Origin: Chitinophagaceae bacterium
GTDB taxonomy: Bacteria > Bacteroidota > Bacteroidia > Chitinophagales > Chitinophagaceae
Reading direction: 5' to 3'
Assembly (NCBI GenBank): GCA_016786745.1
Contig: JAEUVS010000125.1
Span: 1 to 64,000, forward strand
DNA length: 64,000 bases
The notes under the pieces are model-generated. The model was not told where the DNA came from, ran no database searches, and saw only the letters and a list, made by a program, of their open reading frames with translations. Of this stretch, positions 54,701 through 61,737 are shown piece after piece (position 1 is the first letter of the stretch; the number at the start of each line of letters is the position of its first letter). The position numbers were made by a program, and so were the translations under genes.

Positions 54701-55951
54701 TCCTGCTACTTCAATCGGAGGGGTTTGTGTGGTTGTCTTCGATTTGATAACCGCCGGCTTTAGCGACCAATCGGACCATACACCATTGTTGAGGCGCATG
54801 AAACGCACGCTGTACGTACCGAATTCTTTCACGGTAACTTCATTACCTGTGTAAGAACGAATATACTCGGGTCGTACAATGGTGTTTACATTTCCGGTTC
54901 TTGTTGCGATCGTTTCTCCGTCTCTCGCCCATTCGTATGCATAAAAGCCCGGCGTTATACCAAGCCTGGCATTTACCCCGGAGTCGGGACAAAATTCAAA
55001 GCGGTTGAAAAATATTAACGGATTCGCTTTATGCGCTGCATTCATGAACGGCACAAAATCCGGTTCGGCCCAGTGACGATCCCACGAAGAGTGTCCGAGG
55101 TCGGCATAAAGTGATCGCCGCATTTGTCCACCGATTTCTGTAACCTTTAATTCAGAATAACTCGCCATCGCAGGTGAAGGGTTGGTATCCTTACCTCCTG
55201 TTGCGAGCCAGACAGGTATATGCACGAATGCGGGGTAATCCATGATTAAACCCGCTGCAGATGTAGGAGCAATTGTGGCAATTCTCGTGGGGAACGCTTC
55301 CGCCAGGCGCCATGTGGCCACACCACCGCCTGAAAGACCATCAACGAAAACCCTGTCTATATCGAGGCGGATGTATTTGTACATACTATCCAGCAACGTG
55401 ATAATTGTGTTGAAGTTCGCATTAGGTGCCCCCCCCCATTCTCCCCAGCAACCTGCATCTTTAGAACGCAATTGCGGATAGAAAAGAAAGCCGTCGTACT
55501 CATTATTATCAACACGATTCATGAAGGCTCTACCACCGAGCACCAATTGCTTTTCGTTATTATATATACCTCCGTTCGATGCACACGCTACCTCACCGGC
55601 ACCATGCATGAAAATCATCACCGGGTATTTTTTTCCCTTGGCAATGCTATCGGGGTTATTAAAACTTTTCGGGAATTTTAACCTGAACGCTAAACGTGTA
55701 TTGAAATAATTGATGAAGTAAGATTTGAACGACGACGCGTTGAACGAACCTGATCCTGAGCTAACGCCGTTTGTAGATACAGAAACCCATTTCTGCAGAC
55801 CTACTATGTTAGAGTCGGGTTTTTGTCCACTACCATATGCTGCACCTGAGCTGTATCGCACGATAGGGTCGTTGGGATCGAATACATTCTGTGAAAAGCT
55901 TTTTCCAATAATTCCCAGGGCGAGCGCGGCGAGAAGTACAATTCTCTTCAT
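48758..55951 (-). CDS. giant T9SS-secreted multidomain esterase-like adhesin (2397 aa)
   Basis: A signal peptide (residues 1-20, ending SFSQ) precedes an alpha/beta-hydrolase domain: oxyanion stretch VMIFMHGAGE near 110, nucleophile elbow GLSGGG near 205, candidate Asp in TGGKDTNP and His in DLGHSSWD near 285. Then come Ig-like stretches, FN3 domains (about 510-600, 605-690, 845-920, 1140-1240), a PA14-like domain (about 690-815), a LamG-like domain (about 924-1137), two cadherin/Ig-like repeats (about 1250-1440), and three copies of a 170-residue module described in the findings, mixed with more FN3. The last 80 residues are a T9SS type A sorting domain (MYPNPFTDYVNLEF ... KTGVYIVTL). The hydrolase resembles PHB-depolymerase/feruloyl-esterase-type domains. 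A run of nine G lies at codon 172. Confidence 0.88.
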   Translation of the reverse strand: MKRIVLLAALALGIIGKSFSQNVFDPNDPIVRYSSGAAYGSGQKPDSNIVGLQKWVSVSTNGVSSGSGSFNASSFKSYFINYFNTRLAFRLKFPKSFNNPDSIAKGKKYPVMIFMHGAGEVACASNGGIYNNEKQLVLGGRAFMNRVDNNEYDGFLFYPQLRSKDAGCWGEWGGAPNANFNTIITLLDSMYKYIRLDIDRVFVDGLSGGGVATWRLAEAFPTRIATIAPTSAAGLIMDYPAFVHIPVWLATGGKDTNPSPAMASYSELKVTEIGGQMRRSLYADLGHSSWDRHWAEPDFVPFMNAAHKANPLIFFNRFEFCPDSGVNARLGITPGFYAYEWARDGETIATRTGNVNTIVRPEYIRSYTGNEVTVKEFGTYSVRFMRLNNGVWSDWSLKPAVIKSKTTTQTPPIEVAGIKSKVLPSLDGRNTTTLQMPPGFLNYQWVRTTDNVLVSTNQVYEAPIGSYKARYTEQFGCGTLYSPVFKVVSAAGTPKPDEAKNLSVSVASQTTLRLDWNENPNAGTNETGFEIYRATKAGGPYVLVNITAPNIVTYSDANLNPNTTYYYVVRAIAETGAAAASNEASSKTDVDTQAPAAPTGLEYRGSTATTVNLRWNAAADNIGIGRYDIYADGQKLYSTTNLYFTVGNLDSLQQYTFVVKAVDKAGNVSPSSNQVVAYTHRQGLNYKYYHGSYSNLPNFNNLTPVKTGIMDTVTSGAGVRTQDDNFAFLWQGVIYIPATGTWTFETQSDDGSRLYIDVPYASNATPVVDNDGAHGIQARSGSRTLTQGYHTIAITYAEVGGDNEMHLYWSNNLGLAKERIPKNFFAIEAVSGGTSVVAPSSLQASAVSYNKIALTWTDNSSNETGFEIVRATSANGTYTPIFTAAANATSYNDSALSPNTTYYYKVRAVSNGGESVFTGAFLEANYKFNNDYTDAKGGTSLSASNTAFSSSDKAEGTHAVVFTNNDYINFGGSASAFPSLGGYSQRTVGIWIKPSSTNSRRIVWEFGDNDDGMGLRFNSDDLIAGIANNGSRATITLSNFVSNSNWLNNQWNHVTVVYNVNSLTLYVNGVQVAQNASLSFTSVGNSTNQSRIGAPSSTSSSSTVFNDNSYSTYLGNMDNMYIIAGALSPADITALRNGTFASSSATTLAAPAAPAAPTGLAATVLSTSTITLTFNDVANNETGYEIWRGSGDKSNYRAIATIPAGNGGQLSFTDSSLFANVTYFFKVRATGVVAPSAYSAEVTGKTLNTKPVIKKVLNFTMKYGTTFSLPVSATDIDGDVLSFSTVNMPTFATIQPVSNGNMNIVLSPSITRRGTYTMSAIVNDGNNGKDTTTFTFVVNTNDVPAMSEVQDITINEGGSANLAISATDNNGTANMVWSFEGLPPFAIFTNNNNGSGNIAFKPGYSGAGAYPITIIVNDGFGAWSSRSLILTVNDRDPEETLQFDFRSVSAQVPGWNSINIASPTFSHGQITDTKSNVSPVSIVHVSGNVNASTQGTITGNNSGVLPDAVMKDMIVWGFNIGTNAFDTVVMKVTGLDVAKSYKFIFHAGYNLNGTTANIMRFRIGAAEATINYFLNTTMTDTIENIVPNASGEVTIQCIGDPNNQRGGLLNAMIIQSQYDDGSVPAKPTNFTGSHIQNSGVKLNWIDHSFNEFGYRVYRSETRGGSYTLLNDGAVNKDSTSYFDPTVGPETTYYYYVAGYNGAGTGISSDTIKVITGNNKPVIGAAADLYLKSGSTSNTDFTVTDDPGDLVNVTLEGNPSFISLQNVSGANYRFVSTPNTDHIGWYKMSLKATDQKGAVSVKVISVAVSDKNTRSVYVKFGSAGKNAPSPWNNFVGLRSANNFMANLRDESNAVTPFTITLLNTWAGYNELGHISGNNSGVYPDSVLQGGLSDGAGPKSIRISGLDDTKKYNIVIVGSQNEGTNATVEYSSGSTLDTLNAMYNTNQTANLNGLVPAGGQITFNALRIGGSVLSFLNAVVIEEYDPSLIILNPLNLFAEAQGRTIVNLSWSDRTVDEAVGDGYILERATDSLFTMNLASISLPANTSTYQYTGLTPNTKYWFRVRAKSATNAFSDYSNRAKAITAATEVLVNFNYTMPDADFPWNNTFASPTFEATYENMINSTGAQTGISLSLTRIFNGEFTAGMVTGNNSGMGGRIPDAALASDFWLDNTQLSQFKVSGLNHSRRYRVGFWGSSSSNGWFKGNYTATYTANGQTVYLNSWMNSSKIVYIDNIVPDENGEILLDFSTTEAAAYGFNGGFILEGYSSSLVSGSGTGSNSVLDEMAGMTVEEVDGGQSNGNTARNAAAQTSVVKMYPNPFTDYVNLEFNNSSANNKISVEVYDLTGRISYRKNVGTLPEGRNTIKLGAAEARMKTGVYIVTLSVNGKTIKANKIMKLNRH
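55429..55437 (-). repeat. homopolymer G9 inside the giant esterase gene
   Basis: Nine C on the plus strand (G on the coding strand) encode part of the WGEWGGAPN stretch near residue 172, inside the hydrolase domain. The reading frame is intact in this copy. Gain or loss of one base would cut the protein to less than a tenth of its length. Confidence 0.9.
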
Positions 55952-56209
55952 AAAATTCCTATAGTTAACGGTTAAAGGGTAGCTTATGTAAAAACATAAA
56001 CAGGAATTCAGTGGATATTTGTTTGATTAACCAGTGAGACTAGTGAGGATTATTGGTACACCGGGCGATCAATACAGGAAAGAAAACTGATAGGGTTTCA
56101 GAGGATTGTTGGGGGATAATTGAAGTAAAACCGAGGCCAAAAATAATAACAAAAATGACAAATTGAAATTATTTGGCCGTTATTATTCTTTTCCTTACCT
56201 ACGTTTTCT

Positions 56210-57382
56210 ATGCTCCCGGTTGCGGAAACAATTTTCTGGTTATCACTCGGAATATTGCTTTATACCTACGTTGGTTATGCGCTTATTTTATTGATATTGA
56301 CCTCAGTAAAGAAATGGATAAAATCAACTACGTTACCAGATACCATTAAATACGAGGCAGTTACCCTCGTGGTTGCAGCTTACAACGAAGAAAATTTTAT
56401 TGAAGAAAAAATAAACAACTGTCTTTCACTCGATTATCCAGGAGATAAAATAAAATTCATTTTCGTTACCGACGGCTCTACCGACAATACCACTGCAATT
56501 ATTAAGAAATTCTCATCAATATTTAATCTTCACAATGATGAACGTAGAGGAAAGGTGGCCGCAGTGAACCGCGCTATGAACATGGTAGACACGCCCTATG
56601 TGATATTCAGCGATGCGAACACCCTGCTCAACAGGAATAGTATTTTAGAAATGATGAAGCATTATTCTGATGAAAAAGTGGGTGGCGTTGCAGGCGAAAA
56701 AAAAGTAATTCCTGGTAATGCTAATAACAGCGTTGGAAAAGGTGAAGGTTTATACTGGAGATACGAATCATTTCTCAAAAAACTCGATTCGCGGATGTAT
56801 TCTGTTGTCGGCGCTGCAGGCGAGCTGTTTTCCATGCGCACCGAATTATATACACAAATTTCCGATGATACTATTCTCGACGATTTCGTGCAATCATTAA
56901 CGTTATGCAGCAATGGATACGTTGTGAGATATGAACCGGACGCATTTTCGCAGGAGCAGGCTTCCGTTTCCATAAAAGATGAGATGGAAAGAAAAGTGAG
57001 GATCAGCGCAGGAGGTTTCCAGGCGATGATATTGCTTAAAAATTTATTTAATGTGTTCCGTTACCCGGTTTTGTCGTTCCAGTATATTTCGCACCGGGTG
57101 TTTCGCTGGACGCTGGCCCCGTTGGCTTTGATAGCCCTGTTCCTGGCGTCAATCGCTGCCTGGTACCTCGGCGGGCATATTTTCTACGGCTATTTTGCGC
57201 TCGCCCAGGCCCTCTGCTATGCCTTTGCCGTTGCAGGATGGCTGATGGCGGCTTCGGACAGGCAGCCGGGACCATTCTACCTGCCTTTTTACTTCACTTT
57301 CATGCATCTGTGTGTTTTTGGAGGGTTTGCCCGGTTCGTTCTGGGGAAACAAACGGCGAACTGGAAAAAAGCCGTGCGTTAA
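56210..57382 (+). CDS. membrane-bound family 2 glycosyltransferase
   Basis: A 390-residue GT2 enzyme with one N-terminal helix, a GT-A domain, and three or four C-terminal helices. Landmarks: LVVAAYNEENFIEEKI, VTDGSTDNTTAII, FSDANTLLN (the DxD-like site), and DDFVQSLTLCSNGYVVRYEP. In place of the QxxRW of processive synthases it has ERKVRISAGG, so it may add single sugars. It starts a rightward group and diverges from the giant esterase across 258 bases that hold no gene. Confidence 0.9.
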   Translation: MLPVAETIFWLSLGILLYTYVGYALILLILTSVKKWIKSTTLPDTIKYEAVTLVVAAYNEENFIEEKINNCLSLDYPGDKIKFIFVTDGSTDNTTAIIKKFSSIFNLHNDERRGKVAAVNRAMNMVDTPYVIFSDANTLLNRNSILEMMKHYSDEKVGGVAGEKKVIPGNANNSVGKGEGLYWRYESFLKKLDSRMYSVVGAAGELFSMRTELYTQISDDTILDDFVQSLTLCSNGYVVRYEPDAFSQEQASVSIKDEMERKVRISAGGFQAMILLKNLFNVFRYPVLSFQYISHRVFRWTLAPLALIALFLASIAAWYLGGHIFYGYFALAQALCYAFAVAGWLMAASDRQPGPFYLPFYFTFMHLCVFGGFARFVLGKQTANWKKAVR

Positions 57383-57725
57383 CCGAAAAATTATACAGCG
57401 CGAATATTTGCTTTTCTCATTTAACTTACTAATTTTACCCCCACAATCTATTACCTCTTCCACATCCTCTGAAAATCAGGTTAAAGCAACGGTTTTCGAT
57501 CAGAAAAGGTCCATCCTTGTAAACCCCATAACCTGAGTTCAATTCCGCCAAAATTTCAGCTCAGACAAATCCAGTTTTTCTAAGTAGTTAAAAATACTAC
57601 CCTACTCCTATGTTGCCTAAATAAGGCATCAAAATTGAATCTCCAATTCCTGTGTTGACATTTGTTGATCCATCAAACGAACTCCTGTTGAAAAATTGCG
57701 ATTTTTTATTACGATTTAATTTAAG
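57383..57725. other. 343-base gene-free stretch before the receiver gene
   Basis: AT-rich leader region with no credible gene. It has a small palindrome, GCCT-AAATA-AGGC (57614-57626), and a TAATTTAA element just before the ATG at 57726 with a TTG 18 bases up, a weak promoter match. Its length and the change to a tightly packed group afterwards suggest that the receiver/sugar-transferase pair has its own promoter here. Confidence 0.5.
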
Positions 57726-58130
57726 ATGAAAAAGAAAATACTCGCAATTGATGACAGCAAGGCAATCAGGTTCCTTCTTCAGACCGTACTCGGAAAAGAA
57801 CACCAGGTTGTAACCGCACCCGACGGCTGTACAGCTATGTACTGGCTCTCTAAACGTAACATGCCCGACCTTATAATCTGCGACCCGCAACTTCCCGACA
57901 TGAAGGACTGGGAATTGATAGATGAACTCTCGTCAAGCATTCTGTACCGGAGCATCCCATTGATGGTGATCTCCTCACTCGATAAAAATGAAACGAAGTT
58001 GAAATGTGACAAGTTTGGTATTGCCGACTATTTTATGAAACCTTTCAACCCGGTAATCCTGATGGAAAGCATCAACAGAACTACTGGTAATAGAACAACC
58101 TGGGGAAGTCATTCAACATCCCTGAGTTAA
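57726..58130 (+). CDS. single-domain response regulator paired with the sugar transferase
   Basis: A 134-residue receiver with all the active-site residues: Asp9 and Asp10 (LAIDDSK), phospho-acceptor Asp53 (IICDPQLPD), Ser83/84 (VISS) and Lys105 (YFMKPFNP). There is no output domain; the last 20 residues are polar. The stop is 8 bases before the next gene, whose N-terminal half is a degenerate receiver, so the two products are probably made together and may bind each other. Control of polysaccharide initiation by phosphorylation is the obvious hypothesis. The cognate kinase is not in the window. Confidence 0.92.
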   Translation: MKKKILAIDDSKAIRFLLQTVLGKEHQVVTAPDGCTAMYWLSKRNMPDLIICDPQLPDMKDWELIDELSSSILYRSIPLMVISSLDKNETKLKCDKFGIADYFMKPFNPVILMESINRTTGNRTTWGSHSTSLS

Positions 58131-58138
58131 TTGTTCAC

Positions 58139-59335
58139 ATGCCAGTGTCAAGCTTTCAAAACAATATCAGCTTACTTATGAGTAGAGTTTTACAAAACGA
58201 ACCGACCCCTTCAAAAACATACAGGCACTATTCATTGCCGCCTGCAGAACTTTCTGCATCTTCCATCCAGAAGAAATTAAACTTTTTTTATATCGGTAAG
58301 AAGACCGGCGTGATCGACAGCCTCATTCGCTCCTTCGCAAATGGTTATGCTGCCGAAACGCCCGACCAGGCACGCCCGATGCTGAAAAAGATGATCCTCA
58401 ACACAGGTTCAGCACCCGACGTGATCATCGCTGAGTCAGGCATTGGTCAGATCTCCCTCTTACTGTTCAGCCAGTTCCTTAACACTCACCGCCAGCTCAA
58501 AGCTGTGCCCTTCATTATCGAAGGATCATCAATGAACGAATCAGAAGCACATGCTTTCAGAACCGACAGGTTCATCGATGACATCGTATCGCTGAACGAA
58601 ATCGAAGCAGAACGCCTCGTGCAGAAAGTGAGATTCTGGAAGAAAGTAAAACAGCGTATAAACTCAGCACAGAAACATGTAAACGAAGAACTGCCCAGCG
58701 TGCAGAACTCCGCTTCAGAATTTTCCAAGAGAATTTTTGACATCATCGTTTCAGCGCTGCTCATGGTCATTCTCAGCCCGATCTTCCTGCTGGTAATGCT
58801 CGCTGTAAAAATCGAATCGAAAGGCCCCATCTTTTATATTTCCAAAAGAGCGGGCAGAGGTTATAAAATTTTCAACTTCTATAAGTTTAGAACAATGGTT
58901 GTGGAAGCAAACGATAAAATCGCCGACTTCTCCCACCTCAACATGTACAACCCCCTCAAGGAAAACGGGCCCGTTTTCATCAAGATTGATAACGATCCCC
59001 GCATCACCCGCATAGGGGCCTTCCTGAGAAAATGCAGTCTCGATGAACTGCCCCAGCTATGGAACGTATTTCTCGGAGATATGTCGCTCGTAGGTAACAG
59101 ACCGCTGCCCCTCTATGAGGCCGCTACCCTCACCACCGACGAATGGGCAAAACGTTTCATGGCCCCCGCAGGTATGACCGGTCTGTGGCAGATCAAAAAG
59201 AAAAACAAGTATCAGATGTCTGCCGAAGAAAGGATTTCTCTGGACATCAACTATGCCGACAATTCCAGCTTTTTCTTCGATCTGTGGATTATGGCCAACA
59301 CGCCTTCAGCTGTTATTCAGCGCACCAACGCGTGA
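58139..59335 (+). CDS. pseudo-receiver fused to an initiating sugar-1-phosphate transferase
   Basis: A 398-residue protein. Residues about 46-165 follow the receiver pattern (FFYIGKKTG, then SAPDVIIAESGIG, AVPFIIEGSS, RFIDDIVSL) but lack the key residues: no acidic pair after strand 1, Glu99 instead of the phospho-Asp, and Asp instead of the strand-5 Lys. Residues about 196-398 are a bacterial sugar transferase of the WbaP/WcaJ C-terminal type: a membrane hairpin (DIIVSALLMVILSPIFLLVM), YKFRTM, DELPQLWNVFLGDMSLVGNR and GMTGLWQI. It should load the first sugar phosphate onto undecaprenyl phosphate. Usual relatives have extra N-terminal helices rather than a receiver. Confidence 0.85.
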   Translation: MPVSSFQNNISLLMSRVLQNEPTPSKTYRHYSLPPAELSASSIQKKLNFFYIGKKTGVIDSLIRSFANGYAAETPDQARPMLKKMILNTGSAPDVIIAESGIGQISLLLFSQFLNTHRQLKAVPFIIEGSSMNESEAHAFRTDRFIDDIVSLNEIEAERLVQKVRFWKKVKQRINSAQKHVNEELPSVQNSASEFSKRIFDIIVSALLMVILSPIFLLVMLAVKIESKGPIFYISKRAGRGYKIFNFYKFRTMVVEANDKIADFSHLNMYNPLKENGPVFIKIDNDPRITRIGAFLRKCSLDELPQLWNVFLGDMSLVGNRPLPLYEAATLTTDEWAKRFMAPAGMTGLWQIKKKNKYQMSAEERISLDINYADNSSFFFDLWIMANTPSAVIQRTNA

Positions 59336-59381
59336 TTTCATTTAAACCAATAGCCCTTAAATTGCGTTAAATGCAGGGCAT

Positions 59382-60290
59382 ATGTATAAAGGAGAAACTC
59401 CTTTAATCTCTATTATTACACTTAATTACAACCAAACGGATATTACATGTGCCTTTCTTGAGTCCACAAGAAGCCTGCTTTATCCCAATTACGAGATACT
59501 CGTTTGCGACATGGCATCCGAGATCGACCCCACCCAGCAGATCACCCGCGGCAACTATCCCTACACACGGGTGCTGAGAAGCAAAAAGAACCTTGGTTTC
59601 GCAGGCGGCAACAACTGGGGTATGAGGCAGGCCAAAGGAGAATTCTTTTTTATTGTCAACAACGACACTGAAGTAACCCCCGATCTTCTAAACAAGCTCA
59701 TCAAACCTTTCTATGAGCAGGATGACATTGGCGTAACATGCCCGAAAATCAAGTACTATTCAAATCCTAACATTATTCAATACGCCGGATTTAATCCCAT
59801 GAATGTGTACACCGGCAGAACTACCAGCATCGGGTCAATGGAAGAAGATCATGGCCAGTACGATCAGTCACGCCCAACCTCGGCTGCACACGGATGCGCG
59901 ATGCTCGTGAAAAAAGAAATACTTGAACGCGTGGGAATGTTCGCCGAGAAATTTTTTCTGTATTACGAGGAATGGGACTGGTCGGCACGAATTACAAGAG
60001 CCAATTACAAGATTTGGTACACCGCGGATGCTGAAATTTATCACAAGGAATCGCTGACGGTCGGCAAAACAAACCCTATCAAAGTGTACTATCACACGCG
60101 AAACAGGATATTGTATATGCGCCGCAATTCAAACCATTTTCAGTTTGGTGTGTTCACGCTGGTATTCGCATTCTTCGTTGTACCAAAAACAGTGGTAACA
60201 TTTTTCTTCAGGAAAGAATTTCTCCAGTTGAGATATTTTCTGAAAGGCATACTTTGGAACTTGAGGTCCACCAGCCACTCAACGATATGA
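59382..60290 (+). CDS. family 2 glycosyltransferase, rhamnosyltransferase-like
   Basis: A 302-residue GT2 enzyme: ISIITLNYNQTDITCAFLES at the start, EILVCDMAS, NLGFAGGNNWGMRQAKGEFFFIVNNDTEV with the DxD-type site, AHGCAMLVKKEILERVGMF and FFLYYEEWDWSARI. These last two stretches are typical of rhamnosyl- and related transferases of surface polysaccharides. One hydrophobic segment near the C-terminus may anchor it. Its stop overlaps the next start as ATGA. Confidence 0.9.
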   Translation: MYKGETPLISIITLNYNQTDITCAFLESTRSLLYPNYEILVCDMASEIDPTQQITRGNYPYTRVLRSKKNLGFAGGNNWGMRQAKGEFFFIVNNDTEVTPDLLNKLIKPFYEQDDIGVTCPKIKYYSNPNIIQYAGFNPMNVYTGRTTSIGSMEEDHGQYDQSRPTSAAHGCAMLVKKEILERVGMFAEKFFLYYEEWDWSARITRANYKIWYTADAEIYHKESLTVGKTNPIKVYYHTRNRILYMRRNSNHFQFGVFTLVFAFFVVPKTVVTFFFRKEFLQLRYFLKGILWNLRSTSHSTI

Positions 60291-61504
60291 TATATCAGGT
60301 TCTTCATATTTTATTCCTGGCGCTATTCATTTACCTGTCTGTAAATGTTGGCTACCTCCTTTTGATTTCAATAACAGGATTATTTGCGCGGAGAAAATCA
60401 TCCATTGAAAATATCAACAGAAAAAAAATAGCGGTCCTCATTACTTCTTACAAAGAAGATGATGTAATTGTGAATACGATCCGACAGGCAGTTGAACACG
60501 ATTATCCAAAAGAAAATTTTGACGTTTTTCTCGTAGCGGATCAGCTTCAGCCGTCAACAATTGAAAAGATAAAAACTTTTGATGTCCATGTGAGTGAAGT
60601 GAATTTTCCTGTGGGTTCAAAAGCACGATCGCTAAATTTTCTGCTTAATAAAATTGATCCCGCAAAGTATGATATCGCACTTGTACTTGATGGCGACAAC
60701 ATCATGACGCCTGGTTTTCTCGAAAAAATAAATTCTGCGTTCCAGGAAGGATTTAAAGCAGTACAGGCACACCGCACCGCAAAGAACCGCAATACGCCTG
60801 TTGCTGTTCTCGATGCACTAAGCGAAGAAATCAACAATCACCTTTTCCGTCGTGCGCAGCGTGCTTTAGGATTTTCATCATCGCTGATCGGTTCGGGAAT
60901 GGCATTTGAATTTGATACACTCAAAAAAGTGTACAACAAACCCGGCATACTCGATAACCCTGCATGCGACAGGGAAGTAGATTTTGAAATGATGAAAAAC
61001 GGCATCACCGTTCAATACCTCGACGATGCAATGTTGCTGGACGAAAAAGTTTCTTCGGGAAATGTTTTTGAAAAACAACGGAGGAGATGGCTGGAATCGC
61101 AGATGCTACATCTTAAACTTTTCCTTTCAAAAAATGAACACGTAACCCGCAAAACAAAAGATTACTGGAACAAGCTGTTCATCAATCTTATTCCTCCCCG
61201 CATCATCTTTCTTGCAATTTTTTTCATCATTTTTTTGTGTTGCCTGGCCCAGTATTTCCTGGAAATTGATATAACAGGCTTTGCAATCACCTGGTGGATT
61301 GTACTATTCGCCGCCTATATTCTTTCGCTGATTATTGCTGTTCCATCTCACCTCATCACGCTCTCCACGCTAAAAGCTTTTCTTTACCTCCCTTCTGTTC
61401 TCTTCTCCTACATTAAAGCCGCATTCACGATGAAGATCAACCGGAAAGAGTTCGTTCACACGCCAAAAACTTACACTGGAAAGACGGAATCTACCGAAAA
61501 ATAA
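60287..61504 (+). CDS. processive-type membrane glycosyltransferase, family 2
   Basis: A 405-residue GT2 enzyme with an N-terminal helix (QVLHILFLALFIYLSVNVGYL), a GT-A domain with ITSYKEDD, VLDGDNIMT and CDREVDFEMM, then QRRRWLES, the QxxRW-type motif of processive synthases such as those for cellulose and hyaluronan, and two or three C-terminal helices. The open frame starts at 60254, but the ATG at 60287 overlaps the previous stop by 4 bases and gives a natural membrane start, so it is preferred. Confidence 0.9.
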   Translation: MIYQVLHILFLALFIYLSVNVGYLLLISITGLFARRKSSIENINRKKIAVLITSYKEDDVIVNTIRQAVEHDYPKENFDVFLVADQLQPSTIEKIKTFDVHVSEVNFPVGSKARSLNFLLNKIDPAKYDIALVLDGDNIMTPGFLEKINSAFQEGFKAVQAHRTAKNRNTPVAVLDALSEEINNHLFRRAQRALGFSSSLIGSGMAFEFDTLKKVYNKPGILDNPACDREVDFEMMKNGITVQYLDDAMLLDEKVSSGNVFEKQRRRWLESQMLHLKLFLSKNEHVTRKTKDYWNKLFINLIPPRIIFLAIFFIIFLCCLAQYFLEIDITGFAITWWIVLFAAYILSLIIAVPSHLITLSTLKAFLYLPSVLFSYIKAAFTMKINRKEFVHTPKTYTGKTESTEK

Positions 61505-61737
61505 GAGTACTTCTACTCATTGATTGAAAGGGAACTTACGGCCGTGGTGATGTAAGTTAAGCGAATACCCTTATCGGCTATTACAGGTATCATTTGTTTG
61601 ACCAAGATACTTGACAAAACATTAAACTTTTTGTTGTTTTGACGCAAGGAAATTGACTTACAGTCGTTTCTCTTGTAGAACATTTTTAACCGGAGAAATC
61701 CGGTTCCGAAATCCATAATATCCGAAATAGTCCGCCC
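61505..61737. other. structured leader upstream of the PKD esterase gene
   Basis: This 233-base gap has three perfect small hairpins: GAGTA-CTTC-TACTC (61505-61518), AACTTAC...GTAAGTT (61533-61558) and AACCGGA-GAAA-TCCGGTT (61688-61705). The last is 33 bases before the ATG and has a stable GAAA loop. No T run follows any of them. They could shape the leader of the large gene downstream; no known riboswitch is recognised. Confidence 0.5.

Noticed and set aside
61640-61737. Possible c-di-GMP-type riboswitch before the PKD esterase gene, because of a GACGCAAGG stretch
   Set aside because: The conserved GGACGCAAAGCC-type core and its paired arms are not present; only scattered small hairpins are seen.
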